Source of the DNA: Candidatus Zixiibacteriota bacterium
Lineage (GTDB): Bacteria; Zixibacteria; MSB-5A5; GN15; PGXB01
Assembly: GCA_900498245.1 (NCBI GenBank)
Contig: LS998015.1
Span: forward strand, 1,430,352 to 1,483,857
Length of the DNA: 53,506 nt
Reading direction: 5' to 3'
This document shows positions 1 through 9,637 of this stretch, piece after piece. Position numbers and translations under genes: made by a program. Position 1 is the stretch's first letter. The number at the start of each line of letters is the position of its first letter. The notes under the pieces were generated by a model. That model had not been told where the DNA came from. It saw only the letters and a program-made list of their open reading frames with translations, and did not search any database.

Positions 1-132
1 GAATATACTATAAGGATCGTCGAGCCTTATAAGAATCCGAGCGATCCGCCGCTGGAGGCAATCATAAATACAGGTACGAATCCATCGGGAGAGTATTGCG
101 TTTCCCGCTGCTGTTACCCCTGGGGGCAATGA
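1..132 (+). CDS. 3' end of an unidentified protein (cut by window edge)
   Basis: An open frame runs from the first base for 43 codons to a TGA at 130-132 and is followed at once by a good terminator, so this is probably the tail of a real gene. The visible residues include ...EPYKNPSDPPLEAIINTG... and end ...CVSRCCYPWGQ. No domain can be recognised from so short a piece. The three cysteines close to the C-terminus are the only notable feature. The start lies outside the window. Confidence 0.5.
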   Translation, partial: EYTIRIVEPYKNPSDPPLEAIINTGTNPSGEYCVSRCCYPWGQ

Positions 133-152
133 GAGAAATTTAATTTGATTGG

Positions 153-185
153 AGCCGGGAAGGTGATTTCCCGGCTATTTTTTTG
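153..185 (+). terminator. Rho-independent terminator
   Basis: A perfect 9-bp stem (agccgggaa at 153-161 pairing with ttcccggct at 168-176) with a 6-nt loop is followed by a run of T at 178-184. It closes the partial gene to its left and separates it from the transporter gene. Confidence 0.85.
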
Positions 186-276
186 GATGTTTGTCCCTTG
201 ATATTGGCGCTGACGAAGTCTATATTGGCGATTCGATTGCCCATGTTTTAATGCAAGGTTTTGGAAAGGAAAAATT

Positions 277-888
277 ATGAGCGATAATGTGAAGGCATCG
301 CAGGAAACTGTGACGGCGCGGGTTCAGGATCTGTCGGCCAATCCGGCGCCTTTGGGACTTCTGGGGTTCGGCATGACTACGGTGCTCTTGAATATTCATA
401 ACGCCGGTTTTTTTGAATTGAATACGATGATTTTGGGCATGGGAATTTTTTATGGGGGAATGGCCCAGATATTTGCAGGCATCATGGAATGGAAAAAGGG
501 AAATACTTTCGGAACCACGGCCTTCACGTCATACGGCCTCTTCTGGCTTTCGCTGGTCGGTTTAATTGTTATGAATAAATATGGATGGGCGGCGGTCGCC
601 GATAATGGGGCGATGGCGGCCTATCTGTTTATTTGGGGTCTTCTCACATTGCTCTTGTTCTTTGGAACCTTGAGACTGAATCGGGCGCTGCAATTCGTAT
701 TCGGCTCGCTGACCATGCTTTTCTTTCTGCTGGCAATCGGCAACGGCCTTCAAAATAAAGGAATAATCATTGTCGCCGGTTACGAAGGGATCATTTGCGG
801 ATTATCGGCGATTTATGCGGCAATTGCGCAGGTCTTGAACGAAATTTACGGCCGGACGATTTTGCCCATATACCCCGCGGCACGATAA
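277..888 (+). CDS. satP: GPR1/FUN34/YaaH family acetate/succinate transporter
   Basis: This 203-residue protein belongs to the acetate uptake transporter family, which carries acetate or succinate across the inner membrane. The family signature NPAPLGL is at residues 22-28. Six hydrophobic segments follow, at about 27-45, 53-70, 84-100, 112-130, 137-157 and 164-185, the usual number and length for the family. A ribosome binding site (GGAAAGGA, 263-270) precedes the ATG. The gene stands alone between two terminators, so it is probably monocistronic. Its link to the neighbouring polysaccharide genes is positional only. The exact substrate (acetate, succinate or another short acid) cannot be read from the sequence. 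Confidence 0.9.
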   Translation: MSDNVKASQETVTARVQDLSANPAPLGLLGFGMTTVLLNIHNAGFFELNTMILGMGIFYGGMAQIFAGIMEWKKGNTFGTTAFTSYGLFWLSLVGLIVMNKYGWAAVADNGAMAAYLFIWGLLTLLLFFGTLRLNRALQFVFGSLTMLFFLLAIGNGLQNKGIIIVAGYEGIICGLSAIYAAIAQVLNEIYGRTILPIYPAAR

Positions 889-911
889 AATTATAAAAAT
901 CTGGAATTATG

Positions 912-947
912 CCGGCCCGGAATCATTCTTGGGCCGGTTTTTATTTT
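912..947 (+). terminator. Rho-independent terminator
   Basis: A stem of ccggccc (912-918) with gggccgg (931-937) around a 12-nt loop is followed by TTTTTATTTT. It lies 24 nt after the transporter stop codon and ends that transcription unit. Confidence 0.85.
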
Positions 948-1077
948 CGTTATCTTTTCAGCATAAAATTTCATAAAATATCCCCGATTTCAGGAATTAC
1001 AAGGGTACATATGAATATGTGGGAAATAGAAAAGTAGATAAAGAGAGGTTTTTCTGGAAAAATGGCCGAAAATATCG

Positions 1078-2073
1078 GTGGTAATCCCGATAAAAAATGA
1101 GGCGAAATTTATCGGGTCGACCATAAATCAAATCCTGTCGCAGGATTATCCTCCAGATAAAATTGAGGTTTTGGTAGCCATCGGGGAATGTGAGGATAAT
1201 TCCCGAGAAATCGTGACGGCGCTAGCCGCTAAGGATGATCGGATCAGGGTTTTTAATAACACGGTAGGGCGGTCATCGGCGGGGAGAAATATCGGCGCCA
1301 GAAACGCCACAGGGGAAATAATCACCTTTATCGATGGTCATACTTATATTGATAATAACCAGTTGCTGAAAAACACCGCCATGCTTATGGAAAAGCAAAA
1401 TGTTCTGGTCTTAAGTCGGCCGCAGTTTCTGGAGCCGCCCGATAATGATTTTTTCCAAAGGGCGGTGGCGATGGCGCGCCGCTCGGTAATCGGTCACGGC
1501 CTTGATTCCACCATATATACTGATGAAGACGGCTATGTTATCCCCGATAGTTCCGGGGCCAGTTACAGGAAGGAAGTCTTCGATAAGGTAGGTTTTTATG
1601 ACGAGCGATTTGACGCCTGCGAAGATGTGGAATTCAACCATCGGGCAGGAAAAGCGGGCCTGGAATCATATACTTCAATGAAACTGGTGGTATATTACTA
1701 TCCGCGATCGTCCTGGAAAGCATTGTTTGCACAAATGAAAAGATATGGTAGAGGACGGTTTCGACTGGCACAGAAGCATCGTTCCACCATATCTGCGGGA
1801 ACCCTCATTCCGCCTCTCTTTGTCTTGTCACTGCCGCTCCTTTTAATATTGGCGGCGCTCTCCCCGATATTTCTAAACCTGTTTATTCTATTGGCGGGAA
1901 TTTATATTCTGGCAATACTGGCGGGATCAATTCTGGTTGCCATAAAGAACGGTATCAAATATTTGCCATATCTGGTCTTAATTTATCCGGCGATTCATTT
2001 AGGACTGGGGTGGGGCTTTCTGGAGGAGGGATGGCGGAAATTGATCGGCCGCGGTGTCGATTTCGAAAAATAA
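1078..2073 (+). CDS. Family 2 glycosyltransferase with C-terminal membrane helices
   Basis: This looks like a membrane-associated GT-A sugar transferase that adds a sugar to a lipid-linked polysaccharide precursor. In 331-residue numbering, VIPIKNEA is at the very N-terminus, ECEDNS at 37-42, IDGH at 85-88 in place of the usual DxD, CEDVEF at 181-186 supplying the catalytic acid, and QMKRYGRGR at 219-227. Two or three membrane segments follow between about 242 and 314, as in ExoA-type enzymes. The GTG at 1078 cuts into the first beta strand. The frame stays open to a TAA at 1039, and a CTG at 1054 has a good Shine-Dalgarno (gagagg, 1043-1048) and would give MEKWPKISVVIPIKNE, the usual start of this family. 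True initiation at 1054 is therefore likely. It sits just upstream of the rhamnose genes. Confidence 0.85.
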   Translation: MVIPIKNEAKFIGSTINQILSQDYPPDKIEVLVAIGECEDNSREIVTALAAKDDRIRVFNNTVGRSSAGRNIGARNATGEIITFIDGHTYIDNNQLLKNTAMLMEKQNVLVLSRPQFLEPPDNDFFQRAVAMARRSVIGHGLDSTIYTDEDGYVIPDSSGASYRKEVFDKVGFYDERFDACEDVEFNHRAGKAGLESYTSMKLVVYYYPRSSWKALFAQMKRYGRGRFRLAQKHRSTISAGTLIPPLFVLSLPLLLILAALSPIFLNLFILLAGIYILAILAGSILVAIKNGIKYLPYLVLIYPAIHLGLGWGFLEEGWRKLIGRGVDFEK

Positions 2074-2207
2074 ATATCTTCAAAGTAAAAGGTCGATGGA
2101 ATCGTAATACTCAAAAATTCAGAAAGAAGAGCAATAAATTTATATTTTGGGATTAAGGGCCGACTTTTATATTGGGTTAATTGCTAAATTTATCCGATGA
2201 TGAGTTT

Positions 2208-3275
2208 ATGACCGAACTGCAGAAATTTGAAAAACGAATATTGATTACCGGCGGGGCCGGATTTATTGGCTCAAATCTTCTCCATTACCTTGTCCCCAAA
2301 TATCCCAAGTATCTTTTTGTCAATGCCGACTGCCTCACTTATGCCGGAAATCTTTCCAATCTGGTAAGTCTGGAAAAAGTCCCGAATTATCTGTTCGAGA
2401 AGATAGATATCCGGAATTTCGACAAGGTTTTGGCCTGCTTTGATAAATATGACTTTGACGGTTTAATTCACTTGGCCGCGGAATCGCATGTGGATCGGTC
2501 CATAACCGGGCCGGCAGAATTTGTTCAAACCAATATAATGGGGACATTCAACCTGCTTGAAGCATCCCGACGAAAGATTGCGTCGGGCGCGGATTTCCGC
2601 TTCCATCATGTTTCGACCGATGAGGTATTCGGTTCGCTGGGGGAAAGCGGTTATTTCACCGAAACGACCCCGTATAATCCGAACTCCCCATATTCGGCCA
2701 CCAAGGCCGGCAGTGACCATCTGGTTCGGGCATATCACAAAACCTACGGGCTAAATGTCGTCACGATGAATTGCTCCAATAACTATGGACCGTATCAATT
2801 TCCGGAGAAATTGATTCCGCTGATGATTCGTAACGCCAAGGCCGGATTGGGGCTTCCGGTTTACGGCGATGGGCGCAATATTCGCGACTGGCTCTATGTC
2901 GAAGATCATTGCCGGGCGATCGATCTGGTTTTTCATAGGGGCAAGACTGGCGAGACCTATAATATTGGCGGGCACAATGAAATCGAGAATATCGAACTGG
3001 TGCGACTGATCTGCCGGATGATGGATGACTTGCTGGGCGGGGAAGCACGAGAAAGGTTGATCACTTATGTCAAGGATCGTCCGGGACATGACCGCCGCTA
3101 TGCCATTGATGCGTCATATATAGAGAAAGAACTGGGGTGGAAGCCGCTTTACAGTTTTGAGAAGGGGATACGAAAAACCGTTGAATGGTATCTTGAAAAC
3201 GAGATCTGGCTGGAAAATTGTATCAGCGGACAGTATCTGAAATATTATGAGAATATGTATTTGAATCGAGGATAG
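2208..3275 (+). CDS. rfbB: dTDP-glucose 4,6-dehydratase
   Basis: This is the second enzyme of dTDP-L-rhamnose synthesis, an NAD-dependent short-chain dehydrogenase-type dehydratase in the cytoplasm. The nucleotide-binding motif GGAGFIG is at residues 15-21, the catalytic T-D-E at about 137-139 and the YxxxK pair at about Y162/K166. The tail carries the family motif around [11 protein letters not shown]. The protein is 355 residues from the ATG at 2208, the normal length. A TTG at 2181 would add nine residues but has no better ribosome binding site and lies before the conserved core. It leads a tight cluster with rfbA 7 nt downstream, followed by rfbD and rfbC. Confidence 0.95.
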   Translation: MTELQKFEKRILITGGAGFIGSNLLHYLVPKYPKYLFVNADCLTYAGNLSNLVSLEKVPNYLFEKIDIRNFDKVLACFDKYDFDGLIHLAAESHVDRSITGPAEFVQTNIMGTFNLLEASRRKIASGADFRFHHVSTDEVFGSLGESGYFTETTPYNPNSPYSATKAGSDHLVRAYHKTYGLNVVTMNCSNNYGPYQFPEKLIPLMIRNAKAGLGLPVYGDGRNIRDWLYVEDHCRAIDLVFHRGKTGETYNIGGHNEIENIELVRLICRMMDDLLGGEARERLITYVKDRPGHDRRYAIDASYIEKELGWKPLYSFEKGIRKTVEWYLENEIWLENCISGQYLKYYENMYLNRG

Positions 3276-3282
3276 ATCCGAG

Positions 3283-4191
3283 ATGAAAAATGAGGTAAAA
3301 AAGGGAATAATATTGGCGGGCGGCAGCGGGAGCCGCCTTTACCCGGTAACTCAGGTGGCCTGCAAGCAACTTCTGCCGTTATACGATAAGCCGATGATTT
3401 ACTACCCGCTTTCGACTTTGATGCTTTTTGGTATCACCGATATATTGATTATTTCGACCCCCAAAGATATACCTCAGTTCGAGGGATTATTCGGCGATGG
3501 TCATCATCTGGGACTGAATATCTCATATAAAATTCAGGAGAATCCGGCCGGGATCGCCCAGGCCTTCATAATCGGGGCCGATTTCATAGGCGACGATAAC
3601 GTCATTTTGATCCTGGGGGATAATATATTTTACGGCGTGTATGATTTCCTTCGACATGCCCGCGATTTCCGCGAAGGAGCCACCGTCTTCGGATATTATG
3701 TCCGGGATCCGCAGCGGTATGGAGTGGTGGAATTTGACGAAAAAGGGGTGGCGGTATCAATAGAAGAGAAGCCGAAACATCCGAAGTCAAATTTCGCCGT
3801 GACCGGCCTTTATCTTTATGATAACCGGGTGGTAGAAATCGCCAGAAATTTGAAGCCATCGGGGCGAGGAGAACTGGAGATCACCGATGTCAATCGGGCC
3901 TATCTCAAAATGGGGCAATTAAGAGTAGAAAAACTGGGGCGGGGAATCGCCTGGCTCGATACGGGAACTCATGAAAGCATGCTGGATGCCCAGAATTTTA
4001 TCGCCACTATTGAAAAAAGGCAGGGACTTAAAATCGCCTGTATCGAAGAGATAGCCTACCGAATGAGATTTATTAACCGGAAGCAGATGCAGTTTCTCCT
4101 GGACAATATGGCCGACAACGATTATAAAAAATACCTTCTCGAGGTCGTTCGCGAGGTCGACGGTGAAGAGAAAAATACTCATCACCGGTAG
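3283..4191 (+). CDS. rfbA: Glucose-1-phosphate thymidylyltransferase
   Basis: This is the first committed enzyme of dTDP-rhamnose synthesis. It joins glucose-1-phosphate and dTTP to make dTDP-glucose. The pyrophosphorylase loop [13 protein letters not shown] is at residues 11-23, [16 protein letters not shown] at 28-43, the metal-binding LGDN at 111-114 and the sugar-binding EEKP at 161-164. At 302 residues it is slightly longer than the usual 290 or so. Its last 29 nt overlap the start of rfbD, so translation of the two is probably coupled. Confidence 0.95.
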   Translation: MKNEVKKGIILAGGSGSRLYPVTQVACKQLLPLYDKPMIYYPLSTLMLFGITDILIISTPKDIPQFEGLFGDGHHLGLNISYKIQENPAGIAQAFIIGADFIGDDNVILILGDNIFYGVYDFLRHARDFREGATVFGYYVRDPQRYGVVEFDEKGVAVSIEEKPKHPKSNFAVTGLYLYDNRVVEIARNLKPSGRGELEITDVNRAYLKMGQLRVEKLGRGIAWLDTGTHESMLDAQNFIATIEKRQGLKIACIEEIAYRMRFINRKQMQFLLDNMADNDYKKYLLEVVREVDGEEKNTHHR

Positions 4192-5053
4192 CCAAGGTCA
4201 ATTGGGCCGGGATTTGGTTTCGGTCTTATCCCAGAAACACACCGTCACAGGAATAGATATTGAAGATCTGGATATCTGTGATCGGGACCGGACCAATGCC
4301 CTTATTGGAGAAGCAAAGCCAGACATAGTGATTCATACCGCCGCCTATACCGATGTCGATAGCTGTGAAAGCAATCGTGAATTGGCTATGAGAATAAACG
4401 TCGAAGGAACGGAGAATCTGGCCCTGGCCGTTCGAGAGATCGGGGCGCGAATGATATATTATTCCACTGATTATGTATTTGATGGGACCAAGGATTCGCC
4501 CTATATCGAAACTGATCGCCCCAATCCCATGACAATTTATGGCCGGAGCAAATGGGAAGGGGAGAAGAGGGTCATCAAAAATTTGGCGGATTTTCTTATT
4601 ATCAGGATTGCCTGGGTCTATGGCAAAAATGGCAAGAATTTTGTCAAGACGATGCTCAAACTGGGACGAGTTCAGATGGAAAACCGAATAAAGAAAGTAG
4701 AAATCGTTCCATTGAAAGTTGTCAACGATCAATTCGGCAGTCCAACCTGGACCATGGCTATTGTCCGGCAGACGGAATTGCTTCTGGAAAAGGATCTTAC
4801 GGGAATAGTACACGGCACATCGGAGGGGGTGGCGACCTGGTATGATTTCGCCCGGGCAATTTTTGAGGAAGCCGGTATGGAGGTCGATGTAAGGCCCTGT
4901 ACCACCAAGGAATTCCTTCGTCCCGCGCCGCGCCCCCACTTCTCGGTTCTCGAAAACAAGTGCTTGAAAGAAGCGGGATTTAATCTGATGCCCGACTGGC
5001 GAAATTCGCTCAAGGAATTTTTCGATATATATAGAGAAGGTATTGAAATATGA
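4163..5053 (+). CDS. rfbD: dTDP-4-dehydrorhamnose reductase
   Basis: This is the last enzyme of the pathway, reducing dTDP-4-dehydrorhamnose to dTDP-L-rhamnose with NAD(P)H. GSQGQLG at residues 9-15 binds the cofactor, STDYVFDG is at 101-108 and the catalytic YxxxK is Y126/K130. It is 296 residues long, typical for the family. The GTG start lies inside rfbA and gives [11 protein letters not shown], which is where family members begin. The stop overlaps the rfbC start as ATGA (5050-5053). Confidence 0.95.
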   Translation: MKRKILITGSQGQLGRDLVSVLSQKHTVTGIDIEDLDICDRDRTNALIGEAKPDIVIHTAAYTDVDSCESNRELAMRINVEGTENLALAVREIGARMIYYSTDYVFDGTKDSPYIETDRPNPMTIYGRSKWEGEKRVIKNLADFLIIRIAWVYGKNGKNFVKTMLKLGRVQMENRIKKVEIVPLKVVNDQFGSPTWTMAIVRQTELLLEKDLTGIVHGTSEGVATWYDFARAIFEEAGMEVDVRPCTTKEFLRPAPRPHFSVLENKCLKEAGFNLMPDWRNSLKEFFDIYREGIEI

Positions 5054-5520
5054 AATGCGATATTGAAGGCGTGATCCTTAGGGAATTAAAACGATTTAAC
5101 GATGATCGGGGCTGGCTGATAGAGTTATTCCGTCACGACGAAATTGAAGAGGAAAATCGTCCGGTGATGGCCTACGTATCACTAACCCGGCCGGGAGTGG
5201 CGCGGGGACCCCATGAACACGTATATCAATCCGACTATTTCGCTTTCATCGGGCCATCGACATTTCGACTCTATCTATGGGATAATCGTAAAAATTCCCC
5301 GACTTTCGGTAAATCATTCAAAATAGATGCAGGCGAAAGCAATAAGTTGACCGCGATTATTCCTCCCGGTGTCGTTCACGGTTACAGGAATATCGGTTCA
5401 GTCGACGGTATCGTCTATAATGCCCCCAACCGGCTCTATGCCGGCCAGGGCAAAAAAGAGGCGGTCGATGAAATCCGCCACGAAGACGACCCCCATTCAA
5501 AGTATCGACTCTACGATTAA
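5050..5520 (+). CDS. rfbC: dTDP-4-dehydrorhamnose 3,5-epimerase family cupin (short form)
   Basis: This is an RmlC-like cupin that would convert dTDP-4-keto-6-deoxyglucose to the L-lyxo sugar, completing the rhamnose pathway. Conserved features are RGPHEH (residues 52-57, replacing the usual RGLHxQ), PPGVVHGY (105-112) and a C-terminal tyrosine-containing segment (VYNAPNRLY, 122-130). It has 156 residues, against about 180 for the classical enzyme, because the C-terminal part is shorter. Position in the cluster and the 4-nt overlap with rfbD support the role. A related sugar-nucleotide isomerase cannot be excluded from the sequence alone. Confidence 0.8.
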   Translation: MKCDIEGVILRELKRFNDDRGWLIELFRHDEIEEENRPVMAYVSLTRPGVARGPHEHVYQSDYFAFIGPSTFRLYLWDNRKNSPTFGKSFKIDAGESNKLTAIIPPGVVHGYRNIGSVDGIVYNAPNRLYAGQGKKEAVDEIRHEDDPHSKYRLYD

Positions 5521-5891
5521 ATCTTTTCCAGACGCACCCCCGTAATTCCCGCAATCCTGATAGGAATGTTGTGCTTCGGATGCCGTTTTTTATTGGATTT
5601 ATGCGGCTTCGCGCCATTATTTTGTTGACAAGAATAAACGAGTGCAATATTTTAATTGTTGATGGTAATGGTCTTTGGGACCTGAGAATTGAAAGAATTT
5701 CGGCCGGTCCTCACAGTTCCCGGCCTTTAAGGAGATTTTTCGACCGCTAGTTGGTCACACCTTTTCTACTGCTAAAAGTCTAAAACGGATTTTAAACAGA
5801 GCCTAGGACATCACGGCGAATCTGACGGTTACCCGGCTTAACAAGCAAGGAATGCCTGCAACAGCGGTGGGTCCAGGGAAGGAGACGCGGA
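5521..5891 (+). other. 371-nt intergenic region
   Basis: No gene is seen here. A weak hairpin, GGCCGG (5702-5707) with CCGGCC (5720-5725), is followed by TTTAAGGAGATTTTT and could end the rhamnose transcript. The rest, about 5750-5880, is a plausible leader for the secreted protein at 5892, whose ribosome binding site is AAGGAG (5879-5884), 7 nt before the ATG. No riboswitch consensus was recognised. Confidence 0.4.
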
Positions 5892-7949
5892 ATGAAGACG
5901 GGAGCTGTCGTACTCGGCCTGCTTCTATGTGCGACAACAGTATTTTCCGGGCAGATCACTATTACTTCTTTACCCTATTCAATCAATCAGGGTCAGCATT
6001 CGCGTGACGCTATCGATACCATAACCATTGCCGGAACCCGTCTGACCTCACAGACTGACGGTATAAGGTTCAATCCTGAGTATCATAATCCGATAAGCGG
6101 ATGGCTTTTGAATCTGGTGAGCGATACCATCGAATTTGCGGCCGGCGGCGGCAGCAATAATGAAGGAATCGCGGTCATGAGCCAAGCCGATTATCCGGCG
6201 CACAATTTGACCATAAACGGAGGGTGGATTATCTGCAAATCTCCCCGAGATAATGACACCAACAGTTCCAATAATACGTGCATGATATTCGGCGGGGAAG
6301 ACATTTTACTCAAAAATGTAAATATGGTGGCGGGTGGATATGACGGGAAGTGTGTGGTGGGCTCAGGATACGATTTTGAGATTTCGGGCGGCCAATATTT
6401 GAGCCGGGTAAATTATTATCACAGCCGCTGTCAATTCGACGCTATTATTATGAATTTCAGCCAGGTAGTATACGACGAAGACTATGCCTTGGCCCAAAGC
6501 CATACCTGTAACATTAAGATTCATGACATCAAGATAACCAACGCGCCGCATGCCGGTATAAGAGTTGCCAGTACCACCGGTTCCCTGACCGATTACGCGG
6601 TGGTAAAGATTTATAACAACGATATAAATATCGACGCCCGCAATTTCCGGTACACAAGTTACAGCGGCACCTGCGCCTCATCGGCAAACCCGTTCGGGAT
6701 AGCCCTGCAGAGAGTTGGACCGGGTTCGGAAATATATAATAACAAGATTACTTCCGGAACCTCGTTTGGTGGGGGGCGGGGCATTTTACTTGAAACCGCC
6801 CGGGGCAGTTCGCGCTCGTTTGTGGAGGTTTTCAATAATTATGTGGATACGCACGAGGGGCCGAATTCCGAGTATGACGAGAATCATGCGGAATTTCATG
6901 CGGTGAGGATGAGAAACGACTGCAGTTATCTCCATTTTCATAATAATACCGTTATCGGAACGGGAGACAACAGCACCGCCACATCATCTTATGGAAAATC
7001 GATTTCGGCCGTTCGCTACACCTTTGACGGCACCTATGGTGGGACCAATTCCTATAATATTATCGAAAATAATGTCTTCCGCGTGAAATCACTGAATGCC
7101 GGGGTGACGGCCTATGCCGTCTGTTTCGATCAGGTCGATATTCCGGACACGACCATGACGTTCCGATATAATCGCCTTGAAAGCGATAATATCCTGGTAA
7201 AATTCGGGGAACTGAATGGCGGCGCACGGGGAATAACATTGCACGGCGATACACTGCGCTTCCTTTCGCCCAGCTATGAGCCGGAAACTTTTCATGTCGG
7301 ACAATTTTGCAATGACTTCAACAGTTCCAGGAATTTCGCCCGAGATGAGGTCTACCAAAACGGGGCCTCAGATACCAACATTGTCATTTCCTGCACCACG
7401 AGAGGTCAGAATGAATTGGGGATCCAGAGACTCCTGAGAGTAAAGGTTCTGGGGAACAATGGTTACCCGGTTACGGGGGCTGCTTTGACGGTGACAAATA
7501 ACTATAGGAAGTCGGTAGTATCCTCCTTGACCGCAGGGAATGGGATTGTAAGCGGCCCGGCCACTTATTGGTGGGAATCAGGGACCTCTTCTGATTCCAC
7601 CGCCTACAATAATTTCACGATTAAGGCCAAAAAAGGGACCGACAGTACCATCGTGTCAACCAGGCTTACGGCGACATCGGCAATTCAAACGATTACGCTT
7701 CTAAAAACGGCCGGGGACAGCAGCGCCAATTGCGATACTTGCGGGGTTATATGCGGAGATATAAACGACGACGGGTCTGTCAATGTCATTGATGTGGCTT
7801 ATCTGATAAAATATCTTTATCGAAACGGCGAGGCGCCTTATTCTATGGTGGCGGCAGATGTTGACAGGGACGGCGTCCTAAATATGCTCGATGCCGCATA
7901 CATAATAAATGCCCAATATCGGGGCGGCGGCGACCTGCGTTGCTGGTAG
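5892..7949 (+). CDS. Secreted parallel beta-helix-like protein with C-terminal dockerin doublet
   Basis: This is a 685-residue exported protein. A signal peptide covers about residues 1-19 (ending VFSG). The long middle part is rich in Asn/Gly and in short beta-strand repeats (for example EIYNNKI and VEVFNNYVDTHEG), as in right-handed beta-helix surface proteins. Residues from about 621 to the end form a dockerin-like pair of calcium loops: GDINDDGSVNVIDVAYLIKY and, after a linker, ADVDRDGVLNMLDAAYIINA. The first ~600 residues are closely similar to the N-terminal part of the protein at 32237, which carries a different C-terminus. Function is unknown. Surface display or polysaccharide binding or cleavage is possible, but no catalytic motif is visible. 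A strong terminator follows, so it is probably its own transcript. Confidence 0.8.
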   Translation: MKTGAVVLGLLLCATTVFSGQITITSLPYSINQGQHSRDAIDTITIAGTRLTSQTDGIRFNPEYHNPISGWLLNLVSDTIEFAAGGGSNNEGIAVMSQADYPAHNLTINGGWIICKSPRDNDTNSSNNTCMIFGGEDILLKNVNMVAGGYDGKCVVGSGYDFEISGGQYLSRVNYYHSRCQFDAIIMNFSQVVYDEDYALAQSHTCNIKIHDIKITNAPHAGIRVASTTGSLTDYAVVKIYNNDINIDARNFRYTSYSGTCASSANPFGIALQRVGPGSEIYNNKITSGTSFGGGRGILLETARGSSRSFVEVFNNYVDTHEGPNSEYDENHAEFHAVRMRNDCSYLHFHNNTVIGTGDNSTATSSYGKSISAVRYTFDGTYGGTNSYNIIENNVFRVKSLNAGVTAYAVCFDQVDIPDTTMTFRYNRLESDNILVKFGELNGGARGITLHGDTLRFLSPSYEPETFHVGQFCNDFNSSRNFARDEVYQNGASDTNIVISCTTRGQNELGIQRLLRVKVLGNNGYPVTGAALTVTNNYRKSVVSSLTAGNGIVSGPATYWWESGTSSDSTAYNNFTIKAKKGTDSTIVSTRLTATSAIQTITLLKTAGDSSANCDTCGVICGDINDDGSVNVIDVAYLIKYLYRNGEAPYSMVAADVDRDGVLNMLDAAYIINAQYRGGGDLRCW

Positions 7950-7972
7950 TATTCTAACGCGCGACATATTTT

Positions 7973-8008
7973 GGGCCGCGGCAGTTTAAAACTGCCCGGC
8001 CCTTTTTT
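7973..8008 (+). terminator. Strong Rho-independent terminator
   Basis: A long stem, GGGCCGCGGCAGTTT (7973-7987) with AACTGCCCGGCCC (7990-8002), with one small internal mismatch, is followed by TTTTTT. It separates the secreted protein from the polysaccharide operon that begins at 8151. Confidence 0.9.
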
Positions 8009-8150
8009 ATACGGCGGGCATTACCGGCGAGGGGGAACAACTTCAAAAAGAAAGATTGAAATTGCCGATAAACAATCTATATTGGGCGAGCCGGGCGACG
8101 TATAAATCCGGCGTTCCTTAAGATTTTTTAAAAAGGCAGGCAAACAAGAG

Positions 8151-9626
8151 ATGGCCCAGTCGGTGACAAAAGAAGCCAAAGTGATAGCCCGTCATTCGAT
8201 GGTCTACGGGCTGTCGAATGTCCTGGACCGGGCGGTCGGTTTTGTCATGCTACCGGTCTATACCCGTTTCCTGACCCCGGCCGATTACGGGATCATGGAA
8301 CTGATTTATATGACGACCAGCATAATTTCGCTGGTCATCGGATTCGGTCTGGAAGCCGCGGTTAGCCGATTCTATTTTGATTATGAGGATGACGCGAGCC
8401 GAAAAAAAGTGGTCAGCACGGCCATTGTCGGCTACGGCGCCGTCACAGTGACAATCACGGCCATACTGCTTCCGTTCTCCGGCATATTTTCCAAACTGGT
8501 TTTGGAGTCGGCGCAATATTCCAATCTTTTCATAGTCGCCCTTTTGACGCTCGCCACGGGGATGATTCTTCCCATCAATTATGCGTACCTGCGGGTTCAG
8601 CAGCGGTCGTTCGAGTACATGATCACCAAGGTGGGCATGACCGCGGTCAATCTGGGGATGAATATTTATTTTGTCGTCTTCGCCAAAATGGGTGTTTACG
8701 GGATTTTGCTTTCCAATCTTCTGGCTCAGCTCCTGTTTGTCGTCATATTGAATATTCGGACATTATTGGAGACGAAGTTGCGGATCGATTACGGCGTTCT
8801 GAAAGAAATGCTGAAATTCGGGTTGCCTTTAATACCGTCAAATATATCGGCCTATATAGTCCAGGCCTCGGATCGTTATTTCGTGAATCATTATGACAAC
8901 ACCACGATGACCGGCTTATATTCGCTGGGCTATAAGTTTGGAACCCTGATCAATCAATTCGTGACCTCGCCATTCATCCAGATCTGGGGGCCGCGGCGAA
9001 TGGAATATTTCGGCAAGGAGGGGTATGAGAAGATCTTCGCGAGAATTTTCACTTATTTCTGTACCGCCTCGCTTTTTGCCGGGCTCCTGATATCGCTACT
9101 CTCCCGGGAAGTGATAATGTTAATGGCGGACAAATCATTCTGGTCGGCGTATAAGGTGGTTCCGATTGTAACCCTGGCCTATATAGTATTTTCGTTTCAT
9201 TATCATTTCAGTGTCGGCATCCTGATGAAAAAGGCGACCAAGTACATGGCCTATGTGAATATCGCCAACGGCATTCTCAATCTGGCGCTGAACTTTCTCC
9301 TGATCCCGCCATTTAATGTTTGGGGAGCGGCCCTTGCCACATTGATTTGTTTCATCTTCAAGGCCACGATGATTTTCTACTTCTCGAACCGGTTCTATAA
9401 GATTGAAATGGAATGGCGGCGGCTGTTTATGCTTTTCGGGATAGCATTCGCGCTGTTTTTTGCCGGGTATCATATCGATTCCGGATCCATCTGGCTGAAT
9501 GTTTTGGCAAAGACCGGAATCGGTTTTTGCTTCCCCGTCCTCCTATATATTTTCCGTTTCTTCGATAATGAGGAAATTAAGAGACTGAAGTATATCATTA
9601 AGTACAGGAAATTTGAATATGAATGA
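8151..9626 (+). CDS. Polysaccharide flippase (Wzx-like, MOP/MVF superfamily)
   Basis: This is a 491-residue integral membrane protein with about 12 to 14 hydrophobic segments and the N-terminal pattern of oligosaccharide flippases (HSMVYGLSNVLDRAVGFVML, residues 15-34). The motif LPVYTRFLTPADYG near the first loop is typical of the polysaccharide biosynthesis export family. It would move lipid-linked repeat units across the inner membrane. It begins the long plus-strand series and is followed 11 nt later by an adenylating enzyme. A start at 8151 is supported by the absence of an alternative with a full first helix. Confidence 0.88.
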   Translation: MAQSVTKEAKVIARHSMVYGLSNVLDRAVGFVMLPVYTRFLTPADYGIMELIYMTTSIISLVIGFGLEAAVSRFYFDYEDDASRKKVVSTAIVGYGAVTVTITAILLPFSGIFSKLVLESAQYSNLFIVALLTLATGMILPINYAYLRVQQRSFEYMITKVGMTAVNLGMNIYFVVFAKMGVYGILLSNLLAQLLFVVILNIRTLLETKLRIDYGVLKEMLKFGLPLIPSNISAYIVQASDRYFVNHYDNTTMTGLYSLGYKFGTLINQFVTSPFIQIWGPRRMEYFGKEGYEKIFARIFTYFCTASLFAGLLISLLSREVIMLMADKSFWSAYKVVPIVTLAYIVFSFHYHFSVGILMKKATKYMAYVNIANGILNLALNFLLIPPFNVWGAALATLICFIFKATMIFYFSNRFYKIEMEWRRLFMLFGIAFALFFAGYHIDSGSIWLNVLAKTGIGFCFPVLLYIFRFFDNEEIKRLKYIIKYRKFEYE

Positions 9627-9637
9627 GATTTTGAATC

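Noticed and set aside
4226-4939. 237-codon open frame on the minus strand inside rfbD
   Set aside because: It lies antisense to a gene with intact catalytic motifs, has no ribosome binding site and no recognisable motif; it is a shadow frame.
5740-5890. Possible riboswitch before the secreted protein at 5892
   Set aside because: Only short imperfect pairings were found and no conserved core of a known class; composition alone is not enough.
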